DNA of 54,929 bases from SAR86 cluster bacterium REDSEA-S09_B4 (lineage in GTDB: Bacteria; Pseudomonadota; Gammaproteobacteria; Magnimaribacterales; Magnimaribacteraceae), in NCBI GenBank assembly GCA_001628005.1, contig LUQU01000005.1:1-54929 (forward strand), given 5' to 3'. Position numbers and translations under genes: made by a program. Shown piece after piece: positions 37,236 to 44,803 of the stretch; position 1 is the stretch's first letter, and each line of letters starts with the position of its first letter. The notes below the pieces were generated by a model. It saw nothing but the letters and a program-made list of their open reading frames with translations, made no database searches and had not been told where the DNA came from.

Positions 37236-37335
37236 CTGTTTATCTCCATTTATAAATAAACACTATGTTAAAAAAGGGCGCCATTTTAATCTAGATAACG
37301 TATTCGTCAATGTCATTGGGCCTCTTTGAATTAAA

Positions 37336-37363
37336 ATTTGGGGTTTAATTCGTATTTTTCAAG
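37336..37363 (-). promoter_or_regulatory. Sigma-32 (heat-shock) promoter of groESL
   Basis: On the minus strand the -35 element CTTGAAA matches the sigma-32 consensus exactly. After a 13-bp spacer comes CCCCAAAT, close to the CCCCATNT -10 element. This leaves roughly 90 nt of leader before the groES ATG. No CIRCE-type inverted repeat is seen. Confidence 0.85.
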
Positions 37364-37378
37364 CTTTTACGCAGTTTT

Positions 37379-37804
37379 TTATTCATCTTTTTTATATTCA
37401 CCTTCTATCCAATTACCCTGTTTTTCTTCTTTTTGATGAGAAAATCCTGAAACATCAAAGAAACTTGTTGCAATAAAGGACATAAGGAAACGTCTTGTAA
37501 AAGGAAGCAGGCACATAAATCCAATGAAATCGGTAACAAACCCCGGTGTGAGCAGTAAAGCTCCGCCAACGGCCAAGAAAATACCAGTAACGATCTCTTC
37601 AGTGGGTAATTCAGCCTGCATAAGTTTATTTCTGGCATTTAGTAATGTCCGAAAGCCTTGCTGACGGAGAAGCATTAAGCCCAATAAAGCCGTCAACAGG
37701 ACTAATCCTATGGTATTCAAAGCTCCTATAAAGCCACCCACCTCTATAAGAATATACATTTCCAAAATAGGTAAAACGATAAAGCTCGGTAAAAAATATT
37801 TCAT
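37379..37804 (-). CDS. fxsA: FxsA family membrane protein
   Basis: This 141-residue membrane protein has about three helices. FLPSFIVLPILEMYILIEVG at the start, LLTALLGLMLLRQQGF and VGGALLLTPGFVTDFIGF are characteristic of FxsA, named in E. coli for suppressing F-plasmid exclusion of phage T7. It lies just upstream of groES, as in E. coli, but the sigma-32 promoter between them separates expression. Confidence 0.9.
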   Translation of the reverse strand: MKYFLPSFIVLPILEMYILIEVGGFIGALNTIGLVLLTALLGLMLLRQQGFRTLLNARNKLMQAELPTEEIVTGIFLAVGGALLLTPGFVTDFIGFMCLLPFTRRFLMSFIATSFFDVSGFSHQKEEKQGNWIEGEYKKDE

Positions 37805-37853
37805 TAATATCTCTAACTATAATTTGGGGTTAAAAAGAAAATTAACAAGTAGC

Positions 37854-39137
37854 TTAAGAAGTTGATGGCGCGAACTTTTTCTTTAGCAAAACATATGAAA
37901 TAACTGCAGCCGGTATACCTAAGGCTGCAGCATATAAGAAGAAGTTAAAATACCCGAAAGAATCAACAAAAAATCCTGAGAACCCTTTAATAATGGTTGC
38001 TGGAAAAGTAGCTAAAAGAAAAAGTGCCGCATATTGTGTTGCGGTAAATGATCGATTAGTTAGACCAGATAGTAAAGCAATTAGAGCAGTAGAAGCTACT
38101 CCTTGACTGAAGTTATCTAAAGTAATGGTAACCGTAAGCGCTGAAACATTGTGACCTATCGTATCTAACCAAGCAAAAGCTACATTAGTAAGCATTACTA
38201 AGAGAGCCCCTAAAAATACTACTGCCATTAAGTTATAGCGATAAATTAGAAGGCCGCCTACAAAAACACCCGCCATGGTCATGGCTATTCCAAAGGCATT
38301 GGTAACGATAGCAACTTCTTCTTTTGAAAATCCTGTATCCACATAAAATGGCATCGCCATAGGCCCCAAGACAATGTCACTGAACCTATAAAAAATTATT
38401 AATAGAAAAACCAGCAAGATGTTGTTGTCGAAGTATCTTTCAAATAAATCTTTTAAGGGACTTAAGTACAAATTTTTAAAGGATTTAAGTGGATTGCGTT
38501 CAATTCCTGGTAAGTCTGAATCTGGTCTTTTAGGTTCAGGAATAACAAAAATTGAAAAAAGCACTAACATGCCCATCAGTATTCCTATAGAGAAATAGGC
38601 AGCAGACCAATCATAGTAACTAGCTATAAAAAAGGTAAAAACTTGAGATACTAAGAAAGCAACTCTCCATCCTCCTTGGTACATGCTCGCAGCTTCTCCC
38701 TGTTCATGATCTAGAACCAACTCTACCCTCATTGCATCAATACAGATATCTTGAGTAGCTGCAAAGAAACTTACTGACAAAGCGAACGCAACTAAAACCA
38801 TAAGGGAATTAGTTGGATCCGAAAAGGACATCCCAAAAATACTAATTACGACTAAAGATTGGCTTAAGACCAGCCAACTTTTTCTCTGGCCCAATAGGCT
38901 CAAAAAAGGTAATTTTATTCTGTCTACAAACGGTGACCAAAGGGCTTTAAATGTAAACATTAAAGTGATCCAGGATAATAGGCCTATTGTTGATCTAGAA
39001 ATGTCGGCCTCTCTTAACCAATAACTCAAAGGATCTATAAGCATTCCAAAAGGCAAACCTGAACAAAACCCTAAAGCGAGAATTATTAAAAGCTTGGGTT
39101 TAAAAAAACCAAGTAACGATTCTGACCAAGTTTTCAT
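37854..39137 (-). CDS. ampG: AmpG-like muropeptide MFS permease
   Basis: This 12-helix major facilitator protein has 427 residues. The N-terminal SGLPFGMLIDPLSYWLRE, SWITLMFTFKALWSPFVDR and AATQDICIDAMRVE are distinctive AmpG motifs. AmpG imports anhydro-muropeptides for cell-wall recycling, which fits with an ampD gene 3 kb away. It begins three nt after the YajQ gene, so the two are probably co-transcribed. Confidence 0.9.
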   Translation of the reverse strand: MKTWSESLLGFFKPKLLIILALGFCSGLPFGMLIDPLSYWLREADISRSTIGLLSWITLMFTFKALWSPFVDRIKLPFLSLLGQRKSWLVLSQSLVVISIFGMSFSDPTNSLMVLVAFALSVSFFAATQDICIDAMRVELVLDHEQGEAASMYQGGWRVAFLVSQVFTFFIASYYDWSAAYFSIGILMGMLVLFSIFVIPEPKRPDSDLPGIERNPLKSFKNLYLSPLKDLFERYFDNNILLVFLLIIFYRFSDIVLGPMAMPFYVDTGFSKEEVAIVTNAFGIAMTMAGVFVGGLLIYRYNLMAVVFLGALLVMLTNVAFAWLDTIGHNVSALTVTITLDNFSQGVASTALIALLSGLTNRSFTATQYAALFLLATFPATIIKGFSGFFVDSFGYFNFFLYAAALGIPAAVISYVLLKKKFAPSTS

Positions 39138-39140
39138 TGT

Positions 39141-39623
39141 TTAGTCTCTAAAATTCTCAAACTGCAAGGGAAGATTAAAGTTGGCCTCTTTCAGCATTTT
39201 AATTATCTGCTGTAAATCATCTCTTTTTTTCCCGTTAACTCTAATACTTTCTCCCTGCACTGAAGCTTGCACTTTAATTTTTGATGATTTAATCATTTGT
39301 GTAATTTTCTTGGAAAGCTCTTGATTGATACCTTCTTTTAAAAGCACTTCCTGTTTTGCATTACTTGTTGTTACTTCTATGCTTTCAGGTTCTAAGCTTT
39401 TTAAGTCTACTCCTCGTTTGGCCAAAGACTCCTTTAAGATAGGAAGCATTTGGTGTATTTGAAACTCTTCTTGAGACGTTAAAGTTATCTTACCCTCCGC
39501 TAATTCAAAGCTTGCTCCAGTTCCCTTAAAGTCAAACCTATTTTCAATCACCCTGTTAGCTTGATCTACCCCATTGGTTACTTCGTGGGCATTTAATTCA
39601 GATTTAATGTCAAAAGATGGCAT
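39141..39623 (-). CDS. yajQ: YajQ family nucleotide-binding protein
   Basis: The 160-residue product matches YajQ: MPSFDIKSELNAHEVTNGVDQ, FDFKGTGASFELAEG, VQGESIRVNGKKRDDLQ and the C-terminal LPLQFENFRD. Family members bind nucleotides (a cyclic-di-GMP role is reported for some) and tRNA. It diverges from the TonB-dependent receptor across 83 bp. Confidence 0.95.
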   Translation of the reverse strand: MPSFDIKSELNAHEVTNGVDQANRVIENRFDFKGTGASFELAEGKITLTSQEEFQIHQMLPILKESLAKRGVDLKSLEPESIEVTTSNAKQEVLLKEGINQELSKKITQMIKSSKIKVQASVQGESIRVNGKKRDDLQQIIKMLKEANFNLPLQFENFRD

Positions 39624-39706
39624 TTAATGCTCCTTAATCGATAATAAGTCTCTATTGATCCAGAAATTATATTAAAAAGATAGTTTTCTGTTGCTATTGC
39701 AAGTTT

Positions 39707-41503
39707 ATGAAACACTTATGCCTATTTATCTTGAGCTGCCTTGCAGTTATGCCATTGCATGCTGAAGAGGAGGAAGTTGAAGAGATTGTTAGTGTAGTTT
39801 CATCAGTTCCACAAAAAAAAGCTGAAACAAATACAACAGTTGATGTAATTAAAAAGGAAGACTTGAAGAAATTAGCTTCGACTAACCTTGGTAGCATTCT
39901 TAGTGGTTACCTAGGTATAGATGTCAGCAGTAATGGAGGACCAGGTCAATATGCTTCTTTATTTCTTAGAGGTTCCAACAGTAATCACACTCTTGTAAAG
40001 GTTAATGGTGTAAAAATTAATCCTTACACAGCAGGTGGGGCTTCAATAAGTAATATAGATCCAAGCTTAATCTCTCGTATAGAGGTTGGGTCTGGTCCCT
40101 TTTCTTCGATTCATGGTTCGGAAGCTATTGGTGGAGTCATAAATATCTCTACCTTCCCAGAAGAAAAGGATTCTTCGTTAGAATTATCTGTTGGCAGAGG
40201 GGCTAATAATTTTAGAAAGGAAAGTTTGCAAAAGAATGGGTTTAACAAAAGTGACTTATACAATATCTTTCTTCTGAAAGCTAAATCTGAAGGATTCCCA
40301 AATCTAATCACTTCTTCAATTGATAGTGGTTTTAATAACAAAAGTCTTGGCGGGTCTTATTCTTCTAAAAAAAGTAAAACGGAGACTGATGTATCAACTT
40401 GGATTTCAAAAGGGACAACAGAGTATTTAAATTTTGAATATAAGCCTTTATCTCAGAATTATGAGAACTTTGTTCACTCCGTTAACTTTAAGTTTAAGCA
40501 CAATGAACCTTATTTACTTTTCCTAAATTTAGCTTCTTCAACAGACTTAATTAACCAAAATCAGTTAAATGATCTAAATCAAAAAGACACTACTGAGACG
40601 GACAACCAAAATATTCAATTTATGTTTTATAGCCCACCCTACAAAGATTTTTCTTATATTATTGGATATGAACAAGAGAAGCAGAAAGTAAATTACTCTA
40701 GTTTCGGGACTCGTTTCAGTAAAAACATTAGAACAACTTCATTCTTTATTGAAAATACTATTCAATTAAATGCGGGTTACTTTGGAATTAATCTTAGGTT
40801 TTCAGATCATGATTCGTATGGCACAAATCAATCTTGGAATATAGGCTATAAAAGAGTTTTAAACCGACAATGGTTATTTAGATTGAATGGTGGTTCAGCC
40901 TTTAGGTCTCCTAATAGTTCTGAATTATATGGCTACGGCTCAAATTTATATCTAAAACCAGAAATCTCTTTGGGCCAAGAAGTGGCTTTAGAAAAAATAG
41001 TTAACAATTCAACTATTAGTCTAGTGGCCTTTAACAATAAGATTAAAGACCTTATCAACTTTGATTTTAATGAAAGTATTTTAAAAAATATTTTACAAAG
41101 TACTAACCAAGGTTTTGAAGTAAGGTATAGGTGGAATAATAGAGCCATCAATGGCAGGCTTTTATTGAGGTATCAGAACCCAAAAGACTATTTAGGATTA
41201 CAACTTTTGAGAAGATCTAAGCACTCATTTAGTGCTAATGTCTATAGAGACTTTAGTTTAGGAACCTTAAATCTAAATATCTCAGCTTTTGGTAAGAAGA
41301 GAGATTTTAGTAATCTACCTTTACCAAAATATCATTTATTTCACCTTTCCTTTGCGGCGCAAATCTCTAACCAAATGGAAATTACAATGAGGCTAGAAAA
41401 TCTTTTTGATAAAGAATATTTTACTGCTTCGGGGTACAACGGATATTATCAAAACCAAGGGAGGTCATTGTGGTTAAATGCCACCTATGAAATTCTAGAC
41501 TAG
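39707..41503 (+). CDS. TonB-dependent outer-membrane receptor, BtuB-like
   Basis: This 598-residue receptor has a signal peptide (cleaved near PLHA). A TonB-box-like EEIVSVVSS and a plug domain follow (LRGSNSNHTLVKVNGVKI, IEVGSGPFSSIHGSEAIGGVINIST), then a beta-barrel ending LFDKEYFTASGYNGYYQNQGR. Plug and barrel resemble the vitamin B12 receptor BtuB. The next gene, two nt away, is a cobalamin adenosyltransferase, which supports cobalamin or a cobinamide relative as ligand. The 83-bp leader is too short for a typical cobalamin riboswitch. Confidence 0.88.
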   Translation: MKHLCLFILSCLAVMPLHAEEEEVEEIVSVVSSVPQKKAETNTTVDVIKKEDLKKLASTNLGSILSGYLGIDVSSNGGPGQYASLFLRGSNSNHTLVKVNGVKINPYTAGGASISNIDPSLISRIEVGSGPFSSIHGSEAIGGVINISTFPEEKDSSLELSVGRGANNFRKESLQKNGFNKSDLYNIFLLKAKSEGFPNLITSSIDSGFNNKSLGGSYSSKKSKTETDVSTWISKGTTEYLNFEYKPLSQNYENFVHSVNFKFKHNEPYLLFLNLASSTDLINQNQLNDLNQKDTTETDNQNIQFMFYSPPYKDFSYIIGYEQEKQKVNYSSFGTRFSKNIRTTSFFIENTIQLNAGYFGINLRFSDHDSYGTNQSWNIGYKRVLNRQWLFRLNGGSAFRSPNSSELYGYGSNLYLKPEISLGQEVALEKIVNNSTISLVAFNNKIKDLINFDFNESILKNILQSTNQGFEVRYRWNNRAINGRLLLRYQNPKDYLGLQLLRRSKHSFSANVYRDFSLGTLNLNISAFGKKRDFSNLPLPKYHLFHLSFAAQISNQMEITMRLENLFDKEYFTASGYNGYYQNQGRSLWLNATYEILD

Positions 41504-41505
41504 TT

Positions 41506-42048
41506 ATGGCTAAACGTATTACAAAAGTAACCACCAAACGTGGTGATGACGGCAGCACTGGAATGGCTGATGGCACAAGGATTCAGAAGTCAGATCTATT
41601 GATACAAGCTATAGGAGAGCTAGACGAACTAAATTCATGGATGGGGTTTTTGTGTTCTCTAGATGAACTCAGTGAACATAAGAAATATTTACAAAACATT
41701 CAAAATCGCCTTTTTGATATTGGCGGAATCCTCACAACCAAATCTGAAGCGCCATTACAAAAAAAACACTTGCTCAGTTTAGAGAAAAAGACCAATAGCT
41801 TAAATCGTAAACTACCTGATTTAGATAACTTTATACTTCCCGGAGGAAGCAACGGGTCATCATTCACTCACATTGTTAGAACAGTATGCCGACGTGCTGA
41901 AAGATCTCTCATAACAGCTAAAGAATCCGAAAAAATAGAAGAGAGTTGTCTTATCTATATAAACAGACTCTCAGACTTCCTTTTTGTTTTAGCTCGAAAA
42001 GTTAATTTAGATTCAGGAAATAAAGAATTGCTTTGGAAACAAGAGTGA
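41506..42048 (+). CDS. Cob(I)alamin adenosyltransferase, PduO/MMAB type
   Basis: This 180-residue enzyme transfers adenosyl from ATP to cob(I)alamin, making coenzyme B12. The N-terminal ATP site TKRGDDGSTGMADGTRIQKSD, the VRTVCRRAERSL helix and YINRLSDFLFVLARKVN are diagnostic for PduO-type proteins. It lies directly after the BtuB-like receptor and is almost certainly co-transcribed, making an uptake-and-activation pair. Its stop abuts the end of the convergent ampD gene with no gap. Confidence 0.95.
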   Translation: MAKRITKVTTKRGDDGSTGMADGTRIQKSDLLIQAIGELDELNSWMGFLCSLDELSEHKKYLQNIQNRLFDIGGILTTKSEAPLQKKHLLSLEKKTNSLNRKLPDLDNFILPGGSNGSSFTHIVRTVCRRAERSLITAKESEKIEESCLIYINRLSDFLFVLARKVNLDSGNKELLWKQE

Positions 42049-42594
42049 TTAATCTAAAGATTCTTTATACCTACTCCAATCAAAAGACTCACCCGGATCC
42101 GTTTTTCTAGTAGGAGCTATATCGCTATGCCCCACTATTCTTTCTGTAGATATTCCAGGATAGTTCTCCATTAAACAATTAGTTATATTAATTAGAGAAA
42201 GGTACTGTTTATCAGAATAAGGTTCTGTATCCGTCCCTTCTAGCTCTATACCAATGGAGAAGTCATTACATTCTTTTAGCCCTTCAAACTCAGAGACCCC
42301 TGCATGCCAGGCCTTCTTGTTAAGATCTACAAATTGTATTAACTTGCCCTCTCGATCTAGAAACAAGTGGCTAGACACTTGAAGGTCAGCTATTTCTTCA
42401 AAAAAAGGATGCTTGGATGTATCTAACTTATTTAGAAAAAAATCTATAACGTAAGGGCCTCCAAATTCACCCGGAGGAAGACTAATATTATGAATTACTA
42501 AGAGAGAAGGCTCTACTTCTTCTGGTCTATCAGAGAAATTGGGAGATTGTATAAACTCAGCTTGATCTACACGATGATCGGTTATGGTAAACAA
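42049..42594 (-). CDS. ampD: N-acetylmuramyl-L-alanine amidase AmpD
   Basis: This cytoplasmic zinc amidase of 181 residues cleaves the stem peptide from anhydro-muropeptides. Zinc ligands are H35 (LLVIHNISLP), H156 (IVGHSDIAP) and D166 (RKTDPGESF), with E117 and K164 at the active site, close to the numbering of characterised AmpD. No signal peptide is seen, so it is the cytoplasmic form. It starts eight nt after the EF-hand gene. With AmpG it forms the recycling pathway. Confidence 0.95.
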   Translation of the reverse strand: MFTITDHRVDQAEFIQSPNFSDRPEEVEPSLLVIHNISLPPGEFGGPYVIDFFLNKLDTSKHPFFEEIADLQVSSHLFLDREGKLIQFVDLNKKAWHAGVSEFEGLKECNDFSIGIELEGTDTEPYSDKQYLSLINITNCLMENYPGISTERIVGHSDIAPTRKTDPGESFDWSRYKESLD

Positions 42595-42602
42595 AGAAAC
42601 CC

Positions 42603-43340
42603 CTAATGTCTTTTCCTCTCTTTATGCATTGTGGGAGGCTTTCCCTTCCACATATTGTCCTTATACTTTCGCGTGTCGTCTTTCTTTCTTTGAGACGAGT
42701 TCATAAGCTCTCTTCTATCCAAAATTTCATCTGAATTTTTATCCAGAGCAGAAAATCTCTTTTGCACAGGGGAAATAAATTCTGCCTTAGAAATCTTATT
42801 ATTAGAGTTTAAATCTAGTTTTTGGAATTTAAGATCTTTAGCTACTTTTGGACCTACCTCTCTGCCCTTAGAAAGTTCTTCAGAATTTAAATACCCATCT
42901 TCATTTTTATCTAAAGTCTTAAAAATGGCCTCGCCTATTTCTTTCCTTTCTTCAGGTGGTGGTCCTTTAGGTGGCCCTCTTCTTTTAGGCCTATGTCTTG
43001 GTTCAGGTGGACGCCCCTTTGATCCAATAATAAATTCGTTTTGATCTATCTTTTGATCGTCATTTCTGTCTAGCCTGTCAGCTTTTCTAGAAAGCATTTT
43101 TTGTTTTTTTAGACTTTCATCAACATCCATTTCTCGTCTTGTAATACTTCCATCAGAGTTTTTGTCTAAAAAAGAGAACATTCTTTCGCTACGAGAACTA
43201 AATTCTGAAAAACTGATAACTCCATTTCTATCCTTATCCATAAACATTAAGTTTTTATTCTTCTTGCCTGGTTCAGCCTGCATGCTAAAAGACAAAGAAA
43301 AAAGGAGCCCTACAGCTACTAAATAATTAATTTTTTTCAT
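42603..43340 (-). CDS. Secreted EF-hand protein with six calcium-binding loops
   Basis: I start it at the second ATG (43340, MKKINYLVAV), preceded by GAGG, not at 43352. The result is 245 residues with a signal peptide ending near MQA. Six EF-hand loops of the DxDxDG type start at residues 35 (DKDRNGVISFSEF), 59 (DKNSDGSITRREM), 91, 144, 176 and 200, arranged in two groups of three. A Pro/Arg-rich linker (110-130) separates the groups and a basic tail ends the chain. Bacterial proteins of this kind are periplasmic or extracellular Ca2+ binders of mostly unknown role. No enzyme domain is present. Confidence 0.88.
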   Translation of the reverse strand: MKKINYLVAVGLLFSLSFSMQAEPGKKNKNLMFMDKDRNGVISFSEFSSRSERMFSFLDKNSDGSITRREMDVDESLKKQKMLSRKADRLDRNDDQKIDQNEFIIGSKGRPPEPRHRPKRRGPPKGPPPEERKEIGEAIFKTLDKNEDGYLNSEELSKGREVGPKVAKDLKFQKLDLNSNNKISKAEFISPVQKRFSALDKNSDEILDRRELMNSSQRKKDDTRKYKDNMWKGKPPTMHKERKRH

Positions 43341-43392
43341 TTTTTTCCTCATTTTTTCTATGGACTATAAACAAACTCAATAGTTCAAAACT

Positions 43393-44331
43393 TTAATTTC
43401 TTAATTCTTTTGGTAATTTAAAGAAAATTCCTTCATCTTGTCTATCTTCTCCTTTTTTTATGTCAATGTCGAAGTTTTGCGACAATGTGTCTAATAATTC
43501 TTCCACTAAATGCTCAGGCGCTGATGCACCTGAAGTGATTCCTAAGACTTTCTTTTCATCAAACCAGTCTAAATTTAGATCTGCAGAATTATCTATAAGA
43601 TGGGACTCTACTCCAGATCTTTCTGCTATTTCTCTTAACCTATTGGAATTTGAGCTGTTTTTTGAACCTATCACTAATATGAGATCACATTCCAAAGCAA
43701 GTTGTTTGACTGCGTCTTGTCTATTTTGTGTTGCGTAACAAATATCATCTTTACGAGGGCCTGTGATAGAAGGAAATCTTTTTTGAAGAACTTTAATAAT
43801 TTCTTGAGTGTCATCTACTGAGAGAGTGGTTTGCGTTACAAAAGATATATTATCAGGGTCTTGAATCTCGATTTGCTTTGCTTCCTGAATAGACTGAACT
43901 AGATAGATCTTACCACCGCTTGAAGTGTTGTACTGGCCCATTGTGCCCTCAACTTCAGGATGATTTTTATGTCCTATCAAAATACAATCTCGGCCTGCCC
44001 TAGCGTGAAGTTCAACTTCTGAATGTACTTTACTTACCAAAGGACAAGTGGCATCAAAAATACTTAATTCATTTGTATTGGATTGGTCTTGTACTTCTTT
44101 TGAAACTCCATGTGCACTGTAAATTACTGTAGCACCAGAAGGAATTTCAGAAATCTCTTCAACAAAGATTGCGCCCAATTCTCTTAATTCATCCACCACT
44201 GTTTGGTTGTGTACGACTTCGTGTTTTACGTACACAGGCGAACCATTTTGTTCTAAGACTTTATTGACTATTTCTATGGCTCGACCGACTCCGGCACAGA
44301 ACCCCCTTGGATTGGCTAAAATTACTTTCAT
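43393..44331 (-). CDS. ispH: 4-hydroxy-3-methylbut-2-enyl diphosphate reductase
   Basis: This [4Fe-4S] enzyme of 312 residues carries out the last step of the MEP pathway, making IPP and DMAPP. Cluster ligands are C12 (ANPRGFCAGVGRAIE), the Cys in FDATCPLVSKVH and the Cys in DDICYATQNRQ. TSGASAPEHLVEELL near the end is standard. Its start overlaps the lspA stop by four nt, as in many Gammaproteobacteria, though the FKBP-type fkpB often found between them is absent. Confidence 0.98.
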   Translation of the reverse strand: MKVILANPRGFCAGVGRAIEIVNKVLEQNGSPVYVKHEVVHNQTVVDELRELGAIFVEEISEIPSGATVIYSAHGVSKEVQDQSNTNELSIFDATCPLVSKVHSEVELHARAGRDCILIGHKNHPEVEGTMGQYNTSSGGKIYLVQSIQEAKQIEIQDPDNISFVTQTTLSVDDTQEIIKVLQKRFPSITGPRKDDICYATQNRQDAVKQLALECDLILVIGSKNSSNSNRLREIAERSGVESHLIDNSADLNLDWFDEKKVLGITSGASAPEHLVEELLDTLSQNFDIDIKKGEDRQDEGIFFKLPKELRN

Positions 44332-44801
44332 GTTTTAGTCCTTTCAATAAAAAAGTAATAGCTGAGATAAAGTATTATTCCCACGGTAATGTAACTGTCG
44401 GCCAAGTTAAAAACATAAAAAGAGTAATTCTGATAAAAAACATGAACAAAATCCACAACATAACCAAGGAACGCTCGGTCAACTAAGTTCCCTAATCCTC
44501 CTGAAATAATAAGGATAAGAGACATTAACTCAAGTTTATGTTCTGGTGTTTTCTTATATATTAGGAATAACAAGTATCCCAGAATACCTGAAATCGCAAT
44601 GACCAAGAACCAGCGCCCCATATACCCTCCTTCATCAAAAATACTGAATGCGATTCCTGCATTATGAATCAGGGTAAAGTTAAGAAAAGGCAGTAAATTT
44701 AATGATTCACCTAAAGATAGATAAGAGGAAATCAGAATCTTAGAGATTTGATCCAGAACAACCAAGAGAATGATTAAAAGGGTTATTGAGGTTGTTTTCA
44801 T
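44328..44801 (-). CDS. lspA: Lipoprotein signal peptidase II
   Basis: This four-helix inner-membrane aspartyl protease of 157 residues cleaves prolipoprotein signal peptides. The catalytic Asps lie in GNLVDRAFLGYVVDF and YVFNLADSYITVG. It follows ileS by two nt and overlaps ispH by four nt, so the three are one operon. Confidence 0.97.
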   Translation of the reverse strand: MKTTSITLLIILLVVLDQISKILISSYLSLGESLNLLPFLNFTLIHNAGIAFSIFDEGGYMGRWFLVIAISGILGYLLFLIYKKTPEHKLELMSLILIISGGLGNLVDRAFLGYVVDFVHVFYQNYSFYVFNLADSYITVGIILYLSYYFFIERTKT

Positions 44802-44803
44802 AA

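Noticed and set aside
37263-37290. GGCGCC palindrome in the groES leader as a CIRCE or terminator
   Set aside because: The palindrome is only six bp with no long inverted arms. Similar GC-rich bits occur before rplS and rpsP and look incidental.
39624-39706. Cobalamin riboswitch upstream of the BtuB-like receptor
   Set aside because: The gap is only 83 bp and shows no B12-box-like sequence. The usual element is about 200 nt.
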